From contig VFZU01000002.1 of assembly GCA_016870995.1 (NCBI GenBank), forward strand, positions 89,424-153,423: a stretch of 64,000 nt of DNA, written 5' to 3'. Below, in pieces: positions 17,600 to 27,534 of this stretch. The DNA is from Acidobacteriota bacterium (lineage in GTDB: Bacteria > Acidobacteriota > Terriglobia > Bryobacterales > Bryobacteraceae). Under the pieces are notes generated by a model. That model was not told where the DNA came from, did not search any database, and worked only from the letters and a program-made list of their open reading frames with translations. The translations under genes and the position numbers were made by a program. Position 1 is the first letter of the stretch; the number at the start of each line of letters is the position of its first letter.

Positions 17600-19529
17600 C
17601 AATCTGGCTTTGATTCTGCTCTGCGCTGCGACCCTGCATGCGCAGGCCAAGCGCGGCGTAACGCCCGAAGATTACTACCGGTTTGTCTCGGTATCAGATC
17701 CGCACATCTCGCCAGATGGTAAGCAGGTGGCATTCGTACAGACGAGCGTTAGCGAAAAGCACACAGGGCGCGAGTCAGCCATCTGGCTTGCCGACCTCGA
17801 ACAGACACGCCCACCGCGGCGGTTTGCAGCGGCAACATCCTCCACTCATCCTCGCTGGCGGCCGGATGGCAGTGCGTTAGCGTTTCTGGCAAACCGGCAG
17901 ATCTACCTCGCGCCCATGAACGGAGGTGAACCACGCAAATTGACATCGTTACCCGAGGGTGTGACGGCCTTCTCCTGGTCGCCGGATGGAACGCGCCTCG
18001 CGCTGGTAAGCCGCTCCGGACCAAAGGCGCCTGAAAGCAATACGCGCCACTATCTGCACAGCAGCTTCAAATTCAACGGCCGCGGCTACTTCGATCGCCT
18101 GCGTACACATCTTTGGGTGTTGACGATGACCGACGACACAGCATCCGAAGCCCGGCAAATAACCAGTGGCGATTATCGGAACGACCGTGAACCAACTTGG
18201 TCGCCAGACGGCAGGCAGATCGCATTCACGGCAGAACATACCGATCGCCAGTGCTGCTCCGCAGCCGCGGTCTACACGGTAGCGGCCGCCGGTGGCGAGC
18301 CGAAGCTGATTGCAGAAAAGCTCTCGAATGCACAAACTCCGCGTTGGACGCCTGATGGCAAGCAACTCGTATTTGCGGGCGCGGCCGATGGGGTGATGAC
18401 CAAGATCCAACTCCCCGGTGCGCCAGATTTGGCTCCCACGGATCTGACCTGGAGCAGCGACGGCAAGCGCTTGTTCTTTACCGCAGAGAAGGGCGGCGAA
18501 TCGCACTTCTATAGCTGGGCTCCGGGCTCGCCCGCAGTACCCATGACATCCGGCTTGCGCACCGTACGCGGCGCAGAACGCCATGAGGCATCTGGCCGCA
18601 TGGTGTACACGGCCAACAGCACAACAACACTCGAAGATCTCTATGTCTCCCGGCTCGACGGCGGCGGGGAACGCCGCTTGACCAACGTCAACGAGAAGCT
18701 CTGGCGCGAACTCGAAGTTCCTGAGCTCGAGCGCATACGCTATCGCGCCTCTGACGGCCTCGAACTCGATGGCTTTTTCCTGAAGCCTGTGGGCTGGAAG
18801 CCGGGCGTGAAGTACCCAATGATCCTCTCAATCCACGGCGGACCCGCATCGATGTACAACGTCGGATGGAATCACGAGTTTCACACATACGCCACCAAAG
18901 GCTGGGCCGTCTTCTATGCGAATCCGCGAGGCTCATCCGGCTACGGCGAGAAGTTCGAGCGCATGGTGGAGCTCGAGTGGGGCGGCAAGGCCTATACGGA
19001 CTTGATGAGTGGTGTGGATGCCGCGCTGGCCAAGCATCCCTGGATTGATCAGAGCCGCCTCGGTGTAACCGGTGGCAGTTACGGCGGCTTCATGACGAAC
19101 TGGATCGTGACGCAGACGCAGCGCTTCAAAGCGGCCGTCACGCTGCGCAGCATCTCAAATTTCGTCAGCATCGAAGGTACACGCGACGCAGCCTACAGCC
19201 ATGCCAAAGACTTCGGCGGCGACCTCTATCAGAACTTTGATCTCTACTGGAAGTACTCCGCGATCCGGCTCGCGGCGAGCGTGAAAACACCAACCTTGGT
19301 GCTGCACTCCGACAATGACCAGCGAGTCCCGCTCGAGCAGGGCGAGCAGTGGTTCCGCGCGCTGCAACGCTACGGCGTCACGTCTGAGTTCGTGATCTTT
19401 CCAGGCGCCGATCATGACCTAACTCGAACAGGCGTACCGCGTCAATTGGTGGAGAGCCTCGAGTGGCAGATCTACTGGTTTGATCGCTTCTTGAACGACA
19501 ACACGGCCGCGCGCAGGCCGATCCAGTAA
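17589..19529 (+). CDS. Secreted S9-family (prolyl oligopeptidase/DPP-like) serine peptidase
   Basis: A 646-aa exported peptidase from the ATG at 17589, which starts the signal peptide MRNSNLALILLCAATLHAQA; the alternative starts at 17568 and 17574 only add residues in front of it. The first 390 residues form a WD40-like beta-propeller with repeated SPDG motifs (ISPDGKQVAF, SWSPDGTRLAL, WSPDGRQIAF, TPDGKQLVF). The C-terminal alpha/beta-hydrolase domain has catalytic Ser497 (GGSYGG), Asp577 (DNDQRVP) and His609 (GADHDLT). It probably releases di- or oligopeptides in the periplasm. The start overlaps the M20 gene by 11 bp. The 3' end overlaps the convergent cyclodeaminase-like gene by 58 bp. Confidence 0.92.
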   Translation: MRNSNLALILLCAATLHAQAKRGVTPEDYYRFVSVSDPHISPDGKQVAFVQTSVSEKHTGRESAIWLADLEQTRPPRRFAAATSSTHPRWRPDGSALAFLANRQIYLAPMNGGEPRKLTSLPEGVTAFSWSPDGTRLALVSRSGPKAPESNTRHYLHSSFKFNGRGYFDRLRTHLWVLTMTDDTASEARQITSGDYRNDREPTWSPDGRQIAFTAEHTDRQCCSAAAVYTVAAAGGEPKLIAEKLSNAQTPRWTPDGKQLVFAGAADGVMTKIQLPGAPDLAPTDLTWSSDGKRLFFTAEKGGESHFYSWAPGSPAVPMTSGLRTVRGAERHEASGRMVYTANSTTTLEDLYVSRLDGGGERRLTNVNEKLWRELEVPELERIRYRASDGLELDGFFLKPVGWKPGVKYPMILSIHGGPASMYNVGWNHEFHTYATKGWAVFYANPRGSSGYGEKFERMVELEWGGKAYTDLMSGVDAALAKHPWIDQSRLGVTGGSYGGFMTNWIVTQTQRFKAAVTLRSISNFVSIEGTRDAAYSHAKDFGGDLYQNFDLYWKYSAIRLAASVKTPTLVLHSDNDQRVPLEQGEQWFRALQRYGVTSEFVIFPGADHDLTRTGVPRQLVESLEWQIYWFDRFLNDNTAARRPIQ

Positions 19530-20551
19530 GTGCTAGCCAACCCTTGTTTTCCGCTATACAACGCGAAAAAGTCAAAGGCCGGAACACCCGGCACATCACT
19601 CACCTTGCGGTACACCAGCATCGCCGCAGCCAGATCCTGCAGCGCTGTTCCCGTCGAATCAAAGATCGTGATTTCCTGAGCATGGGTCCGGCCGGGCTTC
19701 TTGCCGGCAATCAGCTCACCCAGTTCTCCGTGAACATTGGCAGCGGTCAAAAGGCCAGCAGCAATCCCGTGATGGATCTCGCCTACGTGCACACACTGTT
19801 CGAGCACATCGGCCACAACGAGGTTTCCAGCCAGCAGTCGAGGATCCAGCTCCTGCTTATCAGGGCTGTCAGCCCCAACCGCCGCCACAAAGGTGCCAGG
19901 GCGCACCCATTCGTGCTGGACGAAAGCGCTCTTGGCTGGCGTGCACGTAACGCAGATATCACTTTCAGCGAGCGCCGCTGCAAGCGAAGGGGCGGCCGCA
20001 GCAGCCACCCCAAAACGCTGCTGGCAGTCGCTCGCGAAGCGCTCCATGGATTCAGCGCTGCGAGAGTGAGCATAGACCTTCTCAAGTGGAAACAGCTTCA
20101 ACAGCGCTTCCAGTTGGATCGCGCCTTGGGTGCCGCAGCCACAGATTGTGGCCACGCGTGAGTCCGGTCGGGCCAGATACTTTGCAGCCACGGCGGTCGC
20201 CGCACCAGTGCGCTTGACGGTGATCGCCTTTGAATCCATCAGAGCCAGCGGATAGCCGTGGGTGGCATCGCAGAGCAGCACCAACCCTTGGATATTCGGC
20301 ATGCCAAAATCCGCGCGATTCCGAAAGAAGCCGCCATTGATTTTGATGGCGAAGTACGGCTGCCCCAAATCCATCACGCCCGCTTTGACATGAAACTCAC
20401 CGCGCGGCGCTTCGGCATGCAGCAAGCCGGGAGGATCGACACGACCTTCGCCGTGTGCGCGGAAGGCTTCCTCCACGGCCTGGATGCAATCACCCAAGTC
20501 GAGCAAGGGGTCCAGCGAAGCGCGGTCGAGCAGAATGGTTTGGCGTTTCAT
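19472..20551 (-). CDS. Ornithine cyclodeaminase/mu-crystallin family protein
   Basis: An NAD(P)-dependent enzyme of the OCD/mu-crystallin family, which acts on amino acids or imines (ornithine cyclodeaminase, alanine dehydrogenase, ketimine reductase). The 359-aa product, cytosolic and without a signal peptide, shows the substrate-binding N-terminal half (FHVKAGVM, FAIKINGGFF) and the Rossmann motif CGCGTQGAIQ, followed by VYAHSRS and SDICVTCTPAKS. It ends in a short basic tail. It is read in the same direction as, and 4 bp after the end of, nothing in its own strand except the TonB receptor upstream, so it may share that transcript. The precise substrate cannot be told from sequence. Confidence 0.87.
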   Translation of the reverse strand: MKRQTILLDRASLDPLLDLGDCIQAVEEAFRAHGEGRVDPPGLLHAEAPRGEFHVKAGVMDLGQPYFAIKINGGFFRNRADFGMPNIQGLVLLCDATHGYPLALMDSKAITVKRTGAATAVAAKYLARPDSRVATICGCGTQGAIQLEALLKLFPLEKVYAHSRSAESMERFASDCQQRFGVAAAAAPSLAAALAESDICVTCTPAKSAFVQHEWVRPGTFVAAVGADSPDKQELDPRLLAGNLVVADVLEQCVHVGEIHHGIAAGLLTAANVHGELGELIAGKKPGRTHAQEITIFDSTGTALQDLAAAMLVYRKVSDVPGVPAFDFFALYSGKQGLASTYWIGLRAAVLSFKKRSNQ

Positions 20552-20555
20552 TTCG

Positions 20556-23500
20556 TTAAAAAGTCAGCTTCAGCGCAAACTGGATTTGCCTCTGTGCTCC
20601 GAAGTCGGCCTGGGCAGCCGACGTGACGCGGCCGAAGGCTACGTTAGCGGAGTTGCCGATCGGCAGCAGGAACTGGGCACGGTTCGCAATGTTGTACATT
20701 TCGGCCCGTATTTGCGCATTCAAGCGTTCGTAGATCTTGATGTTGCGGTAAATGCCGAGGTCCAGGTTGGCAGCGTGTTGGCCACGCAGAATATTGCGGC
20801 CAGCGTTGCCGAAAGTCCCAATGCCATTGACCTGCCAGGCAGGCGTGTCATTCGCGAGGCAGTTGCGGCGCACGCCCGCTGCCGTAAGCGAACAGGGGTT
20901 GAACCAGCGTTCTGGCGTGGGATTGTCTACACGCCAATCGCCAATCACGTTGGGGCGATCGGCACCGCCATCGGTGTTGCTTTCGTCACGCCCAGAGACA
21001 ACCGTAAAGGGGCGGCCACTTTGCAGCGTATAGATGGCCGTCATCTGCCAGCCACCGGCAAGAGCATCCACAAAGCGATTGCCTGCCGCAAAGCGTTGGC
21101 CTTTACCGAAGGGAAGCGAATAGACCGAAGAGAGCACCCAACGGTGCGGCGTGTCATAGTCAGCCACAGATCGTTCGGCACGCAGGTTGCGCGCGTCTTG
21201 CGCTAACACTGGGCTGGCAGCGCTATTGGTGGCAACACCACTCGTCTGATCGATGATCTTCGAGAACGAATAGCTGGACAGGAAGCTCAGGCCTGAGGCG
21301 AAGCGGCGCTCCAAACGAACGGTCATCGAATTGAAAGCGGAGTTGCCAATCGACGAGCCAAAGCCGCCGGAAATGCCACCCCATCCCGGATAAGGACGGC
21401 GGCTGTTCACCGGACCAGGGCCAGGCAGCGCTTGATTGAGGTTCCATGCCGTGGGCAGCTTGTGTCCCTGCGAGCCAAGGTACGAAACGTCAATTACGAG
21501 ATTCCGCGCCAGCTCCCGCTGCACACCGAAGCTCCATTGGTTGATGTAACCAGTCCGGATATCTTCCTGAATGCCAGGCGCCGTAGGCGTGCTGCTGGTA
21601 GCCGTAAACATGTTGGCCAAATCTGGAACCACCGGCAAGGAGAACGGCCCTGCAATTTGCGACTCGCGGAACGGTGAGTTCCGCGACAGTGGCGTGATGC
21701 CGTTGCCTGCGGATTGCATGTTGTAGAACGAGCCAAAGCCAGCACGGATCACCGTTGCGCCATTTCCGAAGGGTCGCCACGCAAAGCCGATACGCGGCGA
21801 GAAGTTGTTGTAGTCCGTTTTGTAAACGTTTCGGCCCACATCAGGCCGTTCGCGCAATTGCAGGCGGCCATTGGTACCAATGAATGCCTCTCGTCCGCCC
21901 GCGACACGGATCGTGTTCGTGCGCGGATCCCAACTCGCGATCTTATTCACCCGTTCGTAGATGGCAGGAAAAAGATCGTAGCGAACGCCGAGGTTGATGG
22001 TGAGTTTTGACGTCACCTTCCAATCGTCCTGGAAGTAGAAGCCGGTCGAATTCACCACCGAATTGTGGAAAGGCTCGCCCAACGTCCGATCCCCGCGGAA
22101 GGGAATGCCGAGCAACAAGTCGGCCACGGAGTTACCTGTAAACCGGCCATCAAACTGAAAGCTCCCGCGACCATTGCTCGTCAGGAAGGAGTTGTAAGGG
22201 AAGGTGAAATAGTCACCGCCCCATTTGGTCGAGTGCGAGCCGTGGATCCAGGTCATCGCGCCAACATACTGGTGCGTGTTTTCGCCGCGGCCTTGGGGTT
22301 GGTTCGCCCCACCACCCAAGCCAGCGTAGCCCGCGACGGTCAGGGCCGGCGCGCCATTGTTGAGCGGAGTGACGCCAACGTCGGTAAGCCCTTGAATCCC
22401 GAGGCGCTTTACGACATCGACTTCAAAATCCTGGTGAACATTCAGGATCTTGAGCCTCGAGAAGCCCGCGCGTCCTTCTGCCACCAGCGACGGTGAGAAT
22501 ACATGCAGCCAACTCGCCACAGCGTGTTGCGTGCCTGAGCTCGACTGCGTGCCATATCCCGGCAGACCGACGCCGGCAAATGGATTCAGCGTGCCACTAT
22601 CCTGCCACTCATAAACCAGGTAAAAGCTATCGCGATCAGAAAAGCGGTGGTCGCCACGCACGATAAATTGCTCGCTAGTGAAGCTGCTCGCAGCAGCGGA
22701 GTTGAAGTTGGTAACGGCAGTGCCTGTCGGCTGTGGATAGAGCGCTAACAACCCAGCGCCCTGTGGGCTGAACATGCTGGACGGAATGATGTTGCCGGGG
22801 AACGGCGCATTGCCAGCTCTTGGATTGCGAATCGGGGTGGTGAGCGAACTAAAATCGCCCGCGCGGAAAGCTGTCGGCGGAATCGCACGCAGAGTGGCAT
22901 CCTGCTGACCGCGGCGATTACCCTCGTACCCCATCATGAAGAAGGTCTTGTCCTTCCATAACGGCCCAGAGAGCAAACCACCAAACTGGTTACGCCGGAA
23001 CGAGGGCTTACTGGGTGCGAAGAAGTTGCGCGCATCGAACGCGGAGTTGCGATGAAACTCCCAGAGAGCACCATGCAGTTCATTCGTGCCCGACTTGCTG
23101 GTCACCATGATCTGAGCGCCGCTCTGGCGGCCGAATTCGGCGGAATAGGTACCCGTGAGAACTTTGAACTCACGCACCGAATCAAGAATCGGAGTGTGTG
23201 TGGAACCAGAAGAGGCCGAGTTGTTGTTGATCCCGTCCTTGATAAACAGATTCGAAACCTCTGAGCCGCCAGCAATGTTCAGGCCGCCGCGCGAAGCGTT
23301 CGAGGAACCCTGAGCTGGTGGCAGCACGTTGGCCTCCAGTGTGGCGAGTTGCAGATAGTTGCGGCCATTCAGCGGCAACTCCACGATCTTGCGTTGTTCC
23401 ACCACGCCGCCGGTGGCAGCGTTGTCGGCGTTGATGAGTGGTGCGGAAGCTTCCACCTCCACTGACTCGCTCGCCGCACCAATCTTCAAGCTGACGTCCA

Positions 23501-23795
23501 GACGAACATCCTGGCCAGTTTCGAGAATCAGCTTGCGAATCACTTCACGACGAAAGCCAGTCAGCTCGACCGTAAGCGTGTACGTGCCTGGCTCAAGCTG
23601 AGGAATCGAGTATTCACCGGTGCTCGAGCCGGTAACCATGCGCCGCTGGTTGTTGCCATCGTTGACAATGCTGACCTGCGCGCCCGAGGCTGCAGCCCCG
23701 GAAGGATCCGTGATCCGACCAGACAAGCTGGAACGGATGTTCTGAGCCGCCAGCGTATTGGCGAGCAGGAAAAAACAAACGAGTTTCGCGTTCAT
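20556..23795 (-). CDS. Oar-like TonB-dependent outer-membrane receptor with carboxypeptidase-regulatory domain
   Basis: A 1079-aa outer-membrane transporter. A signal peptide (MNAKLVCFFLLANTLAAQN) is followed by a carboxypeptidase-regulatory-like beta-sandwich (about residues 22-110: SLSGRITDPSGAAASGAQV, YSIPQLEPGTYTLTVEL). The plug domain follows (VVEQRKIVELPLNGRNYLQL, IKDGINNNSA, GANGx-type turns), then a long 22-strand-type barrel ending in the aromatic-rich RQIQFALKLTF. This layout is the Oar-like class that is amplified in acidobacteria. The ligand is unknown. It sits between a PhoD-like phosphatase upstream (7 bp) and the cyclodeaminase gene downstream (4 bp), all on one strand, so the three probably form an operon for uptake of a hydrolysed phosphorylated or nitrogenous compound. 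Confidence 0.9.
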   Translation of the reverse strand: MNAKLVCFFLLANTLAAQNIRSSLSGRITDPSGAAASGAQVSIVNDGNNQRRMVTGSSTGEYSIPQLEPGTYTLTVELTGFRREVIRKLILETGQDVRLDVSLKIGAASESVEVEASAPLINADNAATGGVVEQRKIVELPLNGRNYLQLATLEANVLPPAQGSSNASRGGLNIAGGSEVSNLFIKDGINNNSASSGSTHTPILDSVREFKVLTGTYSAEFGRQSGAQIMVTSKSGTNELHGALWEFHRNSAFDARNFFAPSKPSFRRNQFGGLLSGPLWKDKTFFMMGYEGNRRGQQDATLRAIPPTAFRAGDFSSLTTPIRNPRAGNAPFPGNIIPSSMFSPQGAGLLALYPQPTGTAVTNFNSAAASSFTSEQFIVRGDHRFSDRDSFYLVYEWQDSGTLNPFAGVGLPGYGTQSSSGTQHAVASWLHVFSPSLVAEGRAGFSRLKILNVHQDFEVDVVKRLGIQGLTDVGVTPLNNGAPALTVAGYAGLGGGANQPQGRGENTHQYVGAMTWIHGSHSTKWGGDYFTFPYNSFLTSNGRGSFQFDGRFTGNSVADLLLGIPFRGDRTLGEPFHNSVVNSTGFYFQDDWKVTSKLTINLGVRYDLFPAIYERVNKIASWDPRTNTIRVAGGREAFIGTNGRLQLRERPDVGRNVYKTDYNNFSPRIGFAWRPFGNGATVIRAGFGSFYNMQSAGNGITPLSRNSPFRESQIAGPFSLPVVPDLANMFTATSSTPTAPGIQEDIRTGYINQWSFGVQRELARNLVIDVSYLGSQGHKLPTAWNLNQALPGPGPVNSRRPYPGWGGISGGFGSSIGNSAFNSMTVRLERRFASGLSFLSSYSFSKIIDQTSGVATNSAASPVLAQDARNLRAERSVADYDTPHRWVLSSVYSLPFGKGQRFAAGNRFVDALAGGWQMTAIYTLQSGRPFTVVSGRDESNTDGGADRPNVIGDWRVDNPTPERWFNPCSLTAAGVRRNCLANDTPAWQVNGIGTFGNAGRNILRGQHAANLDLGIYRNIKIYERLNAQIRAEMYNIANRAQFLLPIGNSANVAFGRVTSAAQADFGAQRQIQFALKLTF

Positions 23796-23802
23796 TACCT
23801 CG

Positions 23803-25362
23803 TTACCCTTTGCGTGGAATTTCGCTTTCGCGATACGGCATCAACGTGTCAATCGTGGAATCAGCCAGCGAACGCTGCCAGCGGAAGAACTTCGCCACGA
23901 TCTTGGTGGGTAAGAAGTCAACAATCAAAAAGCCATCCTCTTCGAGGCATGGCTGCTTCTCATCCATTTCGAGATGATGTGGTGGCACGGCGCGCATGCC
24001 GCGCGACCCAGAAGGCCAGTTCTCGCCCGTGCCGATCGGCCCGGGCAACATCGAGATCACAGGATTGGAGCGGAAGTCGAGCTTACCGCTCTTGAAGATG
24101 TGGCCTTCGGCAATGGAGTGCATATCGCCACTAATGAAAAGTGGGATGTGCGTCCGCGCATCGAAGGCGGCCTTCATCAGCCGATCATGCTGCGAGAGCC
24201 AACCCGGCTGCCAGTAGGGCTTGGCCTTATCGAGCGTAAGCTTGGTGCCCACACGCGCATCGGGATACCAATCGCCCCATTTGCCGCAGCTCCAGGCTGG
24301 CGGCTGCGAAGGAACTTGAACCACGTGGTCGACCTTCGTGTCAGCCAGCCGGCTCGTGATCCAGTTCTCCGCTTCGCGCGGGATCACCACAGCATTCGGG
24401 CCGGCCAGAGTCAAATAGCGGCGGCAGTCGTAGAGCAATACTTCCGCGAGATTTCCATAGCGCAGTGTGCCGAACGCCTCACCTGTACCCGCCGGCGAGT
24501 CCGGAGCAGAAGCACCCGGCAGCCCTGACGGACGTTGGGCGTCAGGCAGAAATTCGGGATAGTACATCCGGCGCGTGGCACGGCCCAGCTGCAGCATGAA
24601 GTGATCCGGAGGATACGTCACCATGCGGTCATTGGCGTCGTCGTTCTCGAAGTAGTCGTGGTCGTCCTGCAGGAAGAAGACCGGCACCCCGCGAAAGCGC
24701 GAACCATAGAGCCGGGCGATCTGCTGGTCACCCACCTTGCGCAACACGTCTTCATTTTGCGTACCGACGACCGGCTCGACGCGGTTGAACTTGCCCATCG
24801 AGGCGGCCATCTTGTCGTCTAATCGGGGAGGGAAATTGGTCTGCTTTAGGTCCCAATAAATGTGGTCGCCATTGGCGATGACAGCATCGGGGGCGAAGGT
24901 CATCGCGCGGTCCAGCAGCCGGCCGCGTTGGGCGAGGCTCAAGTTATTGGGCTTGCCATTAGAGGCAATCACACGCTCATCTCCGCCGGCACAGGTGTAA
25001 ATCAGCAAGCGGAACTTCTGCGGCTTCTCTTCAGGAGCCGGGAAGGTCTTCAGGGTCCAAGGAGCGCAGAGTGCTTTCTTCGCGCTATCGAAAATTTGCA
25101 GTTCGTAGGGACGCCCCGGCGCAAGGCCCGAGACATCGAAGGACCAAAATGCGCCATGCCGATCCGTCTGGTGTCCGGCATGCAATTTCCCAGCAATCTT
25201 GAGAGAGGGAGGACGAAGGAGATTCTCGGTGAAAGAGGCCTTAATCAACATCCGCTGGTCACTGACGGTGGGCAGCAAGTGGGCCACCTTACCGGCATCC
25301 CAGGCGGGTGCGGCGAAAGCAAAAGTGGAAGCGGAGCCAACGAGAAGATCTCGACGAAGCAT
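23803..25362 (-). CDS. PhoD-like secreted metallophosphoesterase (alkaline phosphatase D family)
   Basis: A 519-aa exported phosphoesterase. The N-terminus MLRRDLLVGSASTFAFAAPA is a twin-arginine-type signal, in keeping with PhoD export by the Tat route. An N-terminal fibronectin-like domain (to about residue 110) precedes the metallophosphatase core. Metal-binding motifs are IANGDHIYWD, FFLQDDHDYFEND and FISGDMHSIAEGH. Family members cleave phosphodiesters or phosphomonoesters, with Fe/Ca-type metals known for PhoD. It is the first gene of a minus-strand set with the TonB receptor (7 bp downstream). A 213-bp divergent region separates it from the beta-helix gene and probably holds both promoters, though I see no clear box. 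Confidence 0.85.
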   Translation of the reverse strand: MLRRDLLVGSASTFAFAAPAWDAGKVAHLLPTVSDQRMLIKASFTENLLRPPSLKIAGKLHAGHQTDRHGAFWSFDVSGLAPGRPYELQIFDSAKKALCAPWTLKTFPAPEEKPQKFRLLIYTCAGGDERVIASNGKPNNLSLAQRGRLLDRAMTFAPDAVIANGDHIYWDLKQTNFPPRLDDKMAASMGKFNRVEPVVGTQNEDVLRKVGDQQIARLYGSRFRGVPVFFLQDDHDYFENDDANDRMVTYPPDHFMLQLGRATRRMYYPEFLPDAQRPSGLPGASAPDSPAGTGEAFGTLRYGNLAEVLLYDCRRYLTLAGPNAVVIPREAENWITSRLADTKVDHVVQVPSQPPAWSCGKWGDWYPDARVGTKLTLDKAKPYWQPGWLSQHDRLMKAAFDARTHIPLFISGDMHSIAEGHIFKSGKLDFRSNPVISMLPGPIGTGENWPSGSRGMRAVPPHHLEMDEKQPCLEEDGFLIVDFLPTKIVAKFFRWQRSLADSTIDTLMPYRESEIPRKG

Positions 25363-25575
25363 ACAGGAACCTCAAAAATTGGATTCCCCAGGCCTGACGA
25401 GGGTCTGGTGGATGTGCTTTATAGGATAACGGTTCAGCTACCGCGACACCACTAGATAATCACCAGCCGGACTTATCGGTTCTGGCAATCAATGCCAGGC
25501 CAATTTTGATTAGCAGAGGGGAGGAGCCCCGATGAATCCATTGAGAATTGTGAAATAATTCATCCGCCAACAACT

Positions 25576-27534
25576 ATGCGACTCATCCTGCCTTTAGCCT
25601 TGCTGCTTCCCACGCTTGTCTCCGCACAGAATGCGACCCAGGCTGGTAAATTTCACGTTGAACATCCCACCCTGCTCAATCTGGGCTTCGAGTGGTCGAT
25701 CGCGGGTGACGCCAACCGCAACGCGACGGTGACCGTTCAGTTCCGCAAGGTCGGCGACTCTGCCTGGCGTAATGCTCTTCCCCTGGTTCGCATCGGCGGC
25801 GAGAATGTCTACCGCCGCGTCGAGAACCTCGACTACACCGTGCCCGAAGGTTTTGCCGGTTCGATTCTCAATCTGGAACCAGGCACCGAATACGAGTGCC
25901 GCTTCCAGATGGCCGACCCTGACGGTGTCTCCGGCGAGGCCGCGAAGACCGTCAAGGTGAAGACTCGCACCGAGCCCAAGTCCTACACAGGTGGCCGCAC
26001 GCTGCACGTCTATCCGCCCGACTACTTCGGTCCCCGCCAGCAGCCCGATTTCACCGGCATCCTGCACGCCTACTACGGCGCCGGCCTTGGCGATTGGTCG
26101 ACCGTCTGGGAACGCCGCGCGCAGCCTGGAGACACGCTCCTGGTCCACGCCGGGCTCTACCGCCCCGAGCGCCTCAACTACGTGGACCCGATGATGGCAC
26201 CCTTCGACGGCTCCATGTCGCTCACGCTCAAAGGCACGCCCGACAAGCCGATCACAATCAAGGCGGCTGGCGACGGCGAAGTCGTCTTCGATGGCGCTGG
26301 CAATCATCGCCTCTTCGACGTCATGGCCTCGCACCATCACATCTTCGAAGGCATCACCTTCCGCAATACCGACGTCGCAATCTTCGCCGGACAAAAAGAA
26401 GTCACCGGCGCCGTCGGCCTCACCGTCAAGAACTGCCGCTTCGAACACGTCGGCTTCGGCGTTTGGACCGAATACGCAGGCTCCTCAGATTTCTATATCG
26501 CCGACAATCTCTTCCTCGGCCGCGACGATCGGTTCCGTCTGATCGGGTGGGGCGGTCGCCAGCGCCGGCCTGGCGGCAATCAGTGGCCCGAACCACTCTA
26601 CGGCTCCCATTTACTCACCAGCTATTACGCGGTGAAAGTCTATGGACCCGGCCACGTGATCGCGCACAACTCGATCGCCTATTTCCACGACGCCATTTCA
26701 ATTTCCACCTACGGCACTCCTGAAAAAGACCCCGACCGCCGCGCCTCTTCGATCGACATCTACAACAACGACATGCACCTGTTCAACGACGACTTCGTTG
26801 AGACCGACGGTGGCGTGCACAACATTCGCGTCTTCAACAATCGCGGCGTCAACGCTGCGCAGGGCGGCTACAGTTCACAGCCCGTCTTCGGCGGCCCCGC
26901 CTACTTCTATCGCAATCTCCTCTACCACGTGCCTTCCGGCGTCGCCTTCAAGTTTTCCGCCAAAGCGGCCGGGCTCTTCGCATGGCACAACACGATCATC
27001 GGTGAGAACCTGGTCGGCGATCCCGCCGCCAACATGCACTTCCGCAACAACCTGATCCTCGGCCGCGACACTCCGCAACGGCCTGTGCTGCGCCTCGCGA
27101 ACTCCACCGCCGAGTCGTCCTCAGACTACAACGGCTACCGCCCCAACAAGGACGTCGCAGATCAGTACTACCTGTTCGTGCCGAAGCCGGGCCTGCGCGT
27201 CTACGAAGCGAAGCCAGAAGACTGGCAGAACTTCCCAACCCTCGCGGCGCTTCGTTCAGCCACGGGCCGTGAGCAACACAGCATCGAAGTGGACTTCGAC
27301 ATCTTTGAAAAGCTCTCGCCCCCCGATCCCGCGCAGAAATACGCCGTCTATCACGCCATGGATTTGAACTTCAAACTCAAGCCCGCGAGCAAGGCCGTCG
27401 ACGCTGGCGTCCTGATCCCAACCGTGAACGACGACCACACGGGCCGCGCTCCAGATCTCGGCGCACTCGAAGTCGGCAAGCCCATGCCCCACTATGGACC
27501 ACGCTGGCTCACCTGGCAGCCGTTCTACCGCTAA
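25576..27534 (+). CDS. Secreted right-handed parallel beta-helix protein with N-terminal fibronectin-like domain
   Basis: A 652-aa secreted protein with signal peptide MRLILPLALLLPTLVSAQ. Residues of about 35-130 form a fibronectin-III-like domain (TVTVQFRKVGDSAWRNAL, LEPGTEYECRFQM). Residues 200-520 form a parallel beta-helix, seen as repeated turns with Asn ladders and 'I..N.' phrases (VKNCRFEHVGFGV, FYIADNLFLGRDD, VIAHNSIAYFHD, DIYNNDMHLFNDD, IRVFNNRGVN, MHFRNNLILGRD). Proteins of this fold are commonly polysaccharide lyases or hydrolases. No specific catalytic set can be identified, so the substrate is open. Four bases of its 3' end overlap the convergent DUF2490 gene. Confidence 0.85.
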   Translation: MRLILPLALLLPTLVSAQNATQAGKFHVEHPTLLNLGFEWSIAGDANRNATVTVQFRKVGDSAWRNALPLVRIGGENVYRRVENLDYTVPEGFAGSILNLEPGTEYECRFQMADPDGVSGEAAKTVKVKTRTEPKSYTGGRTLHVYPPDYFGPRQQPDFTGILHAYYGAGLGDWSTVWERRAQPGDTLLVHAGLYRPERLNYVDPMMAPFDGSMSLTLKGTPDKPITIKAAGDGEVVFDGAGNHRLFDVMASHHHIFEGITFRNTDVAIFAGQKEVTGAVGLTVKNCRFEHVGFGVWTEYAGSSDFYIADNLFLGRDDRFRLIGWGGRQRRPGGNQWPEPLYGSHLLTSYYAVKVYGPGHVIAHNSIAYFHDAISISTYGTPEKDPDRRASSIDIYNNDMHLFNDDFVETDGGVHNIRVFNNRGVNAAQGGYSSQPVFGGPAYFYRNLLYHVPSGVAFKFSAKAAGLFAWHNTIIGENLVGDPAANMHFRNNLILGRDTPQRPVLRLANSTAESSSDYNGYRPNKDVADQYYLFVPKPGLRVYEAKPEDWQNFPTLAALRSATGREQHSIEVDFDIFEKLSPPDPAQKYAVYHAMDLNFKLKPASKAVDAGVLIPTVNDDHTGRAPDLGALEVGKPMPHYGPRWLTWQPFYR

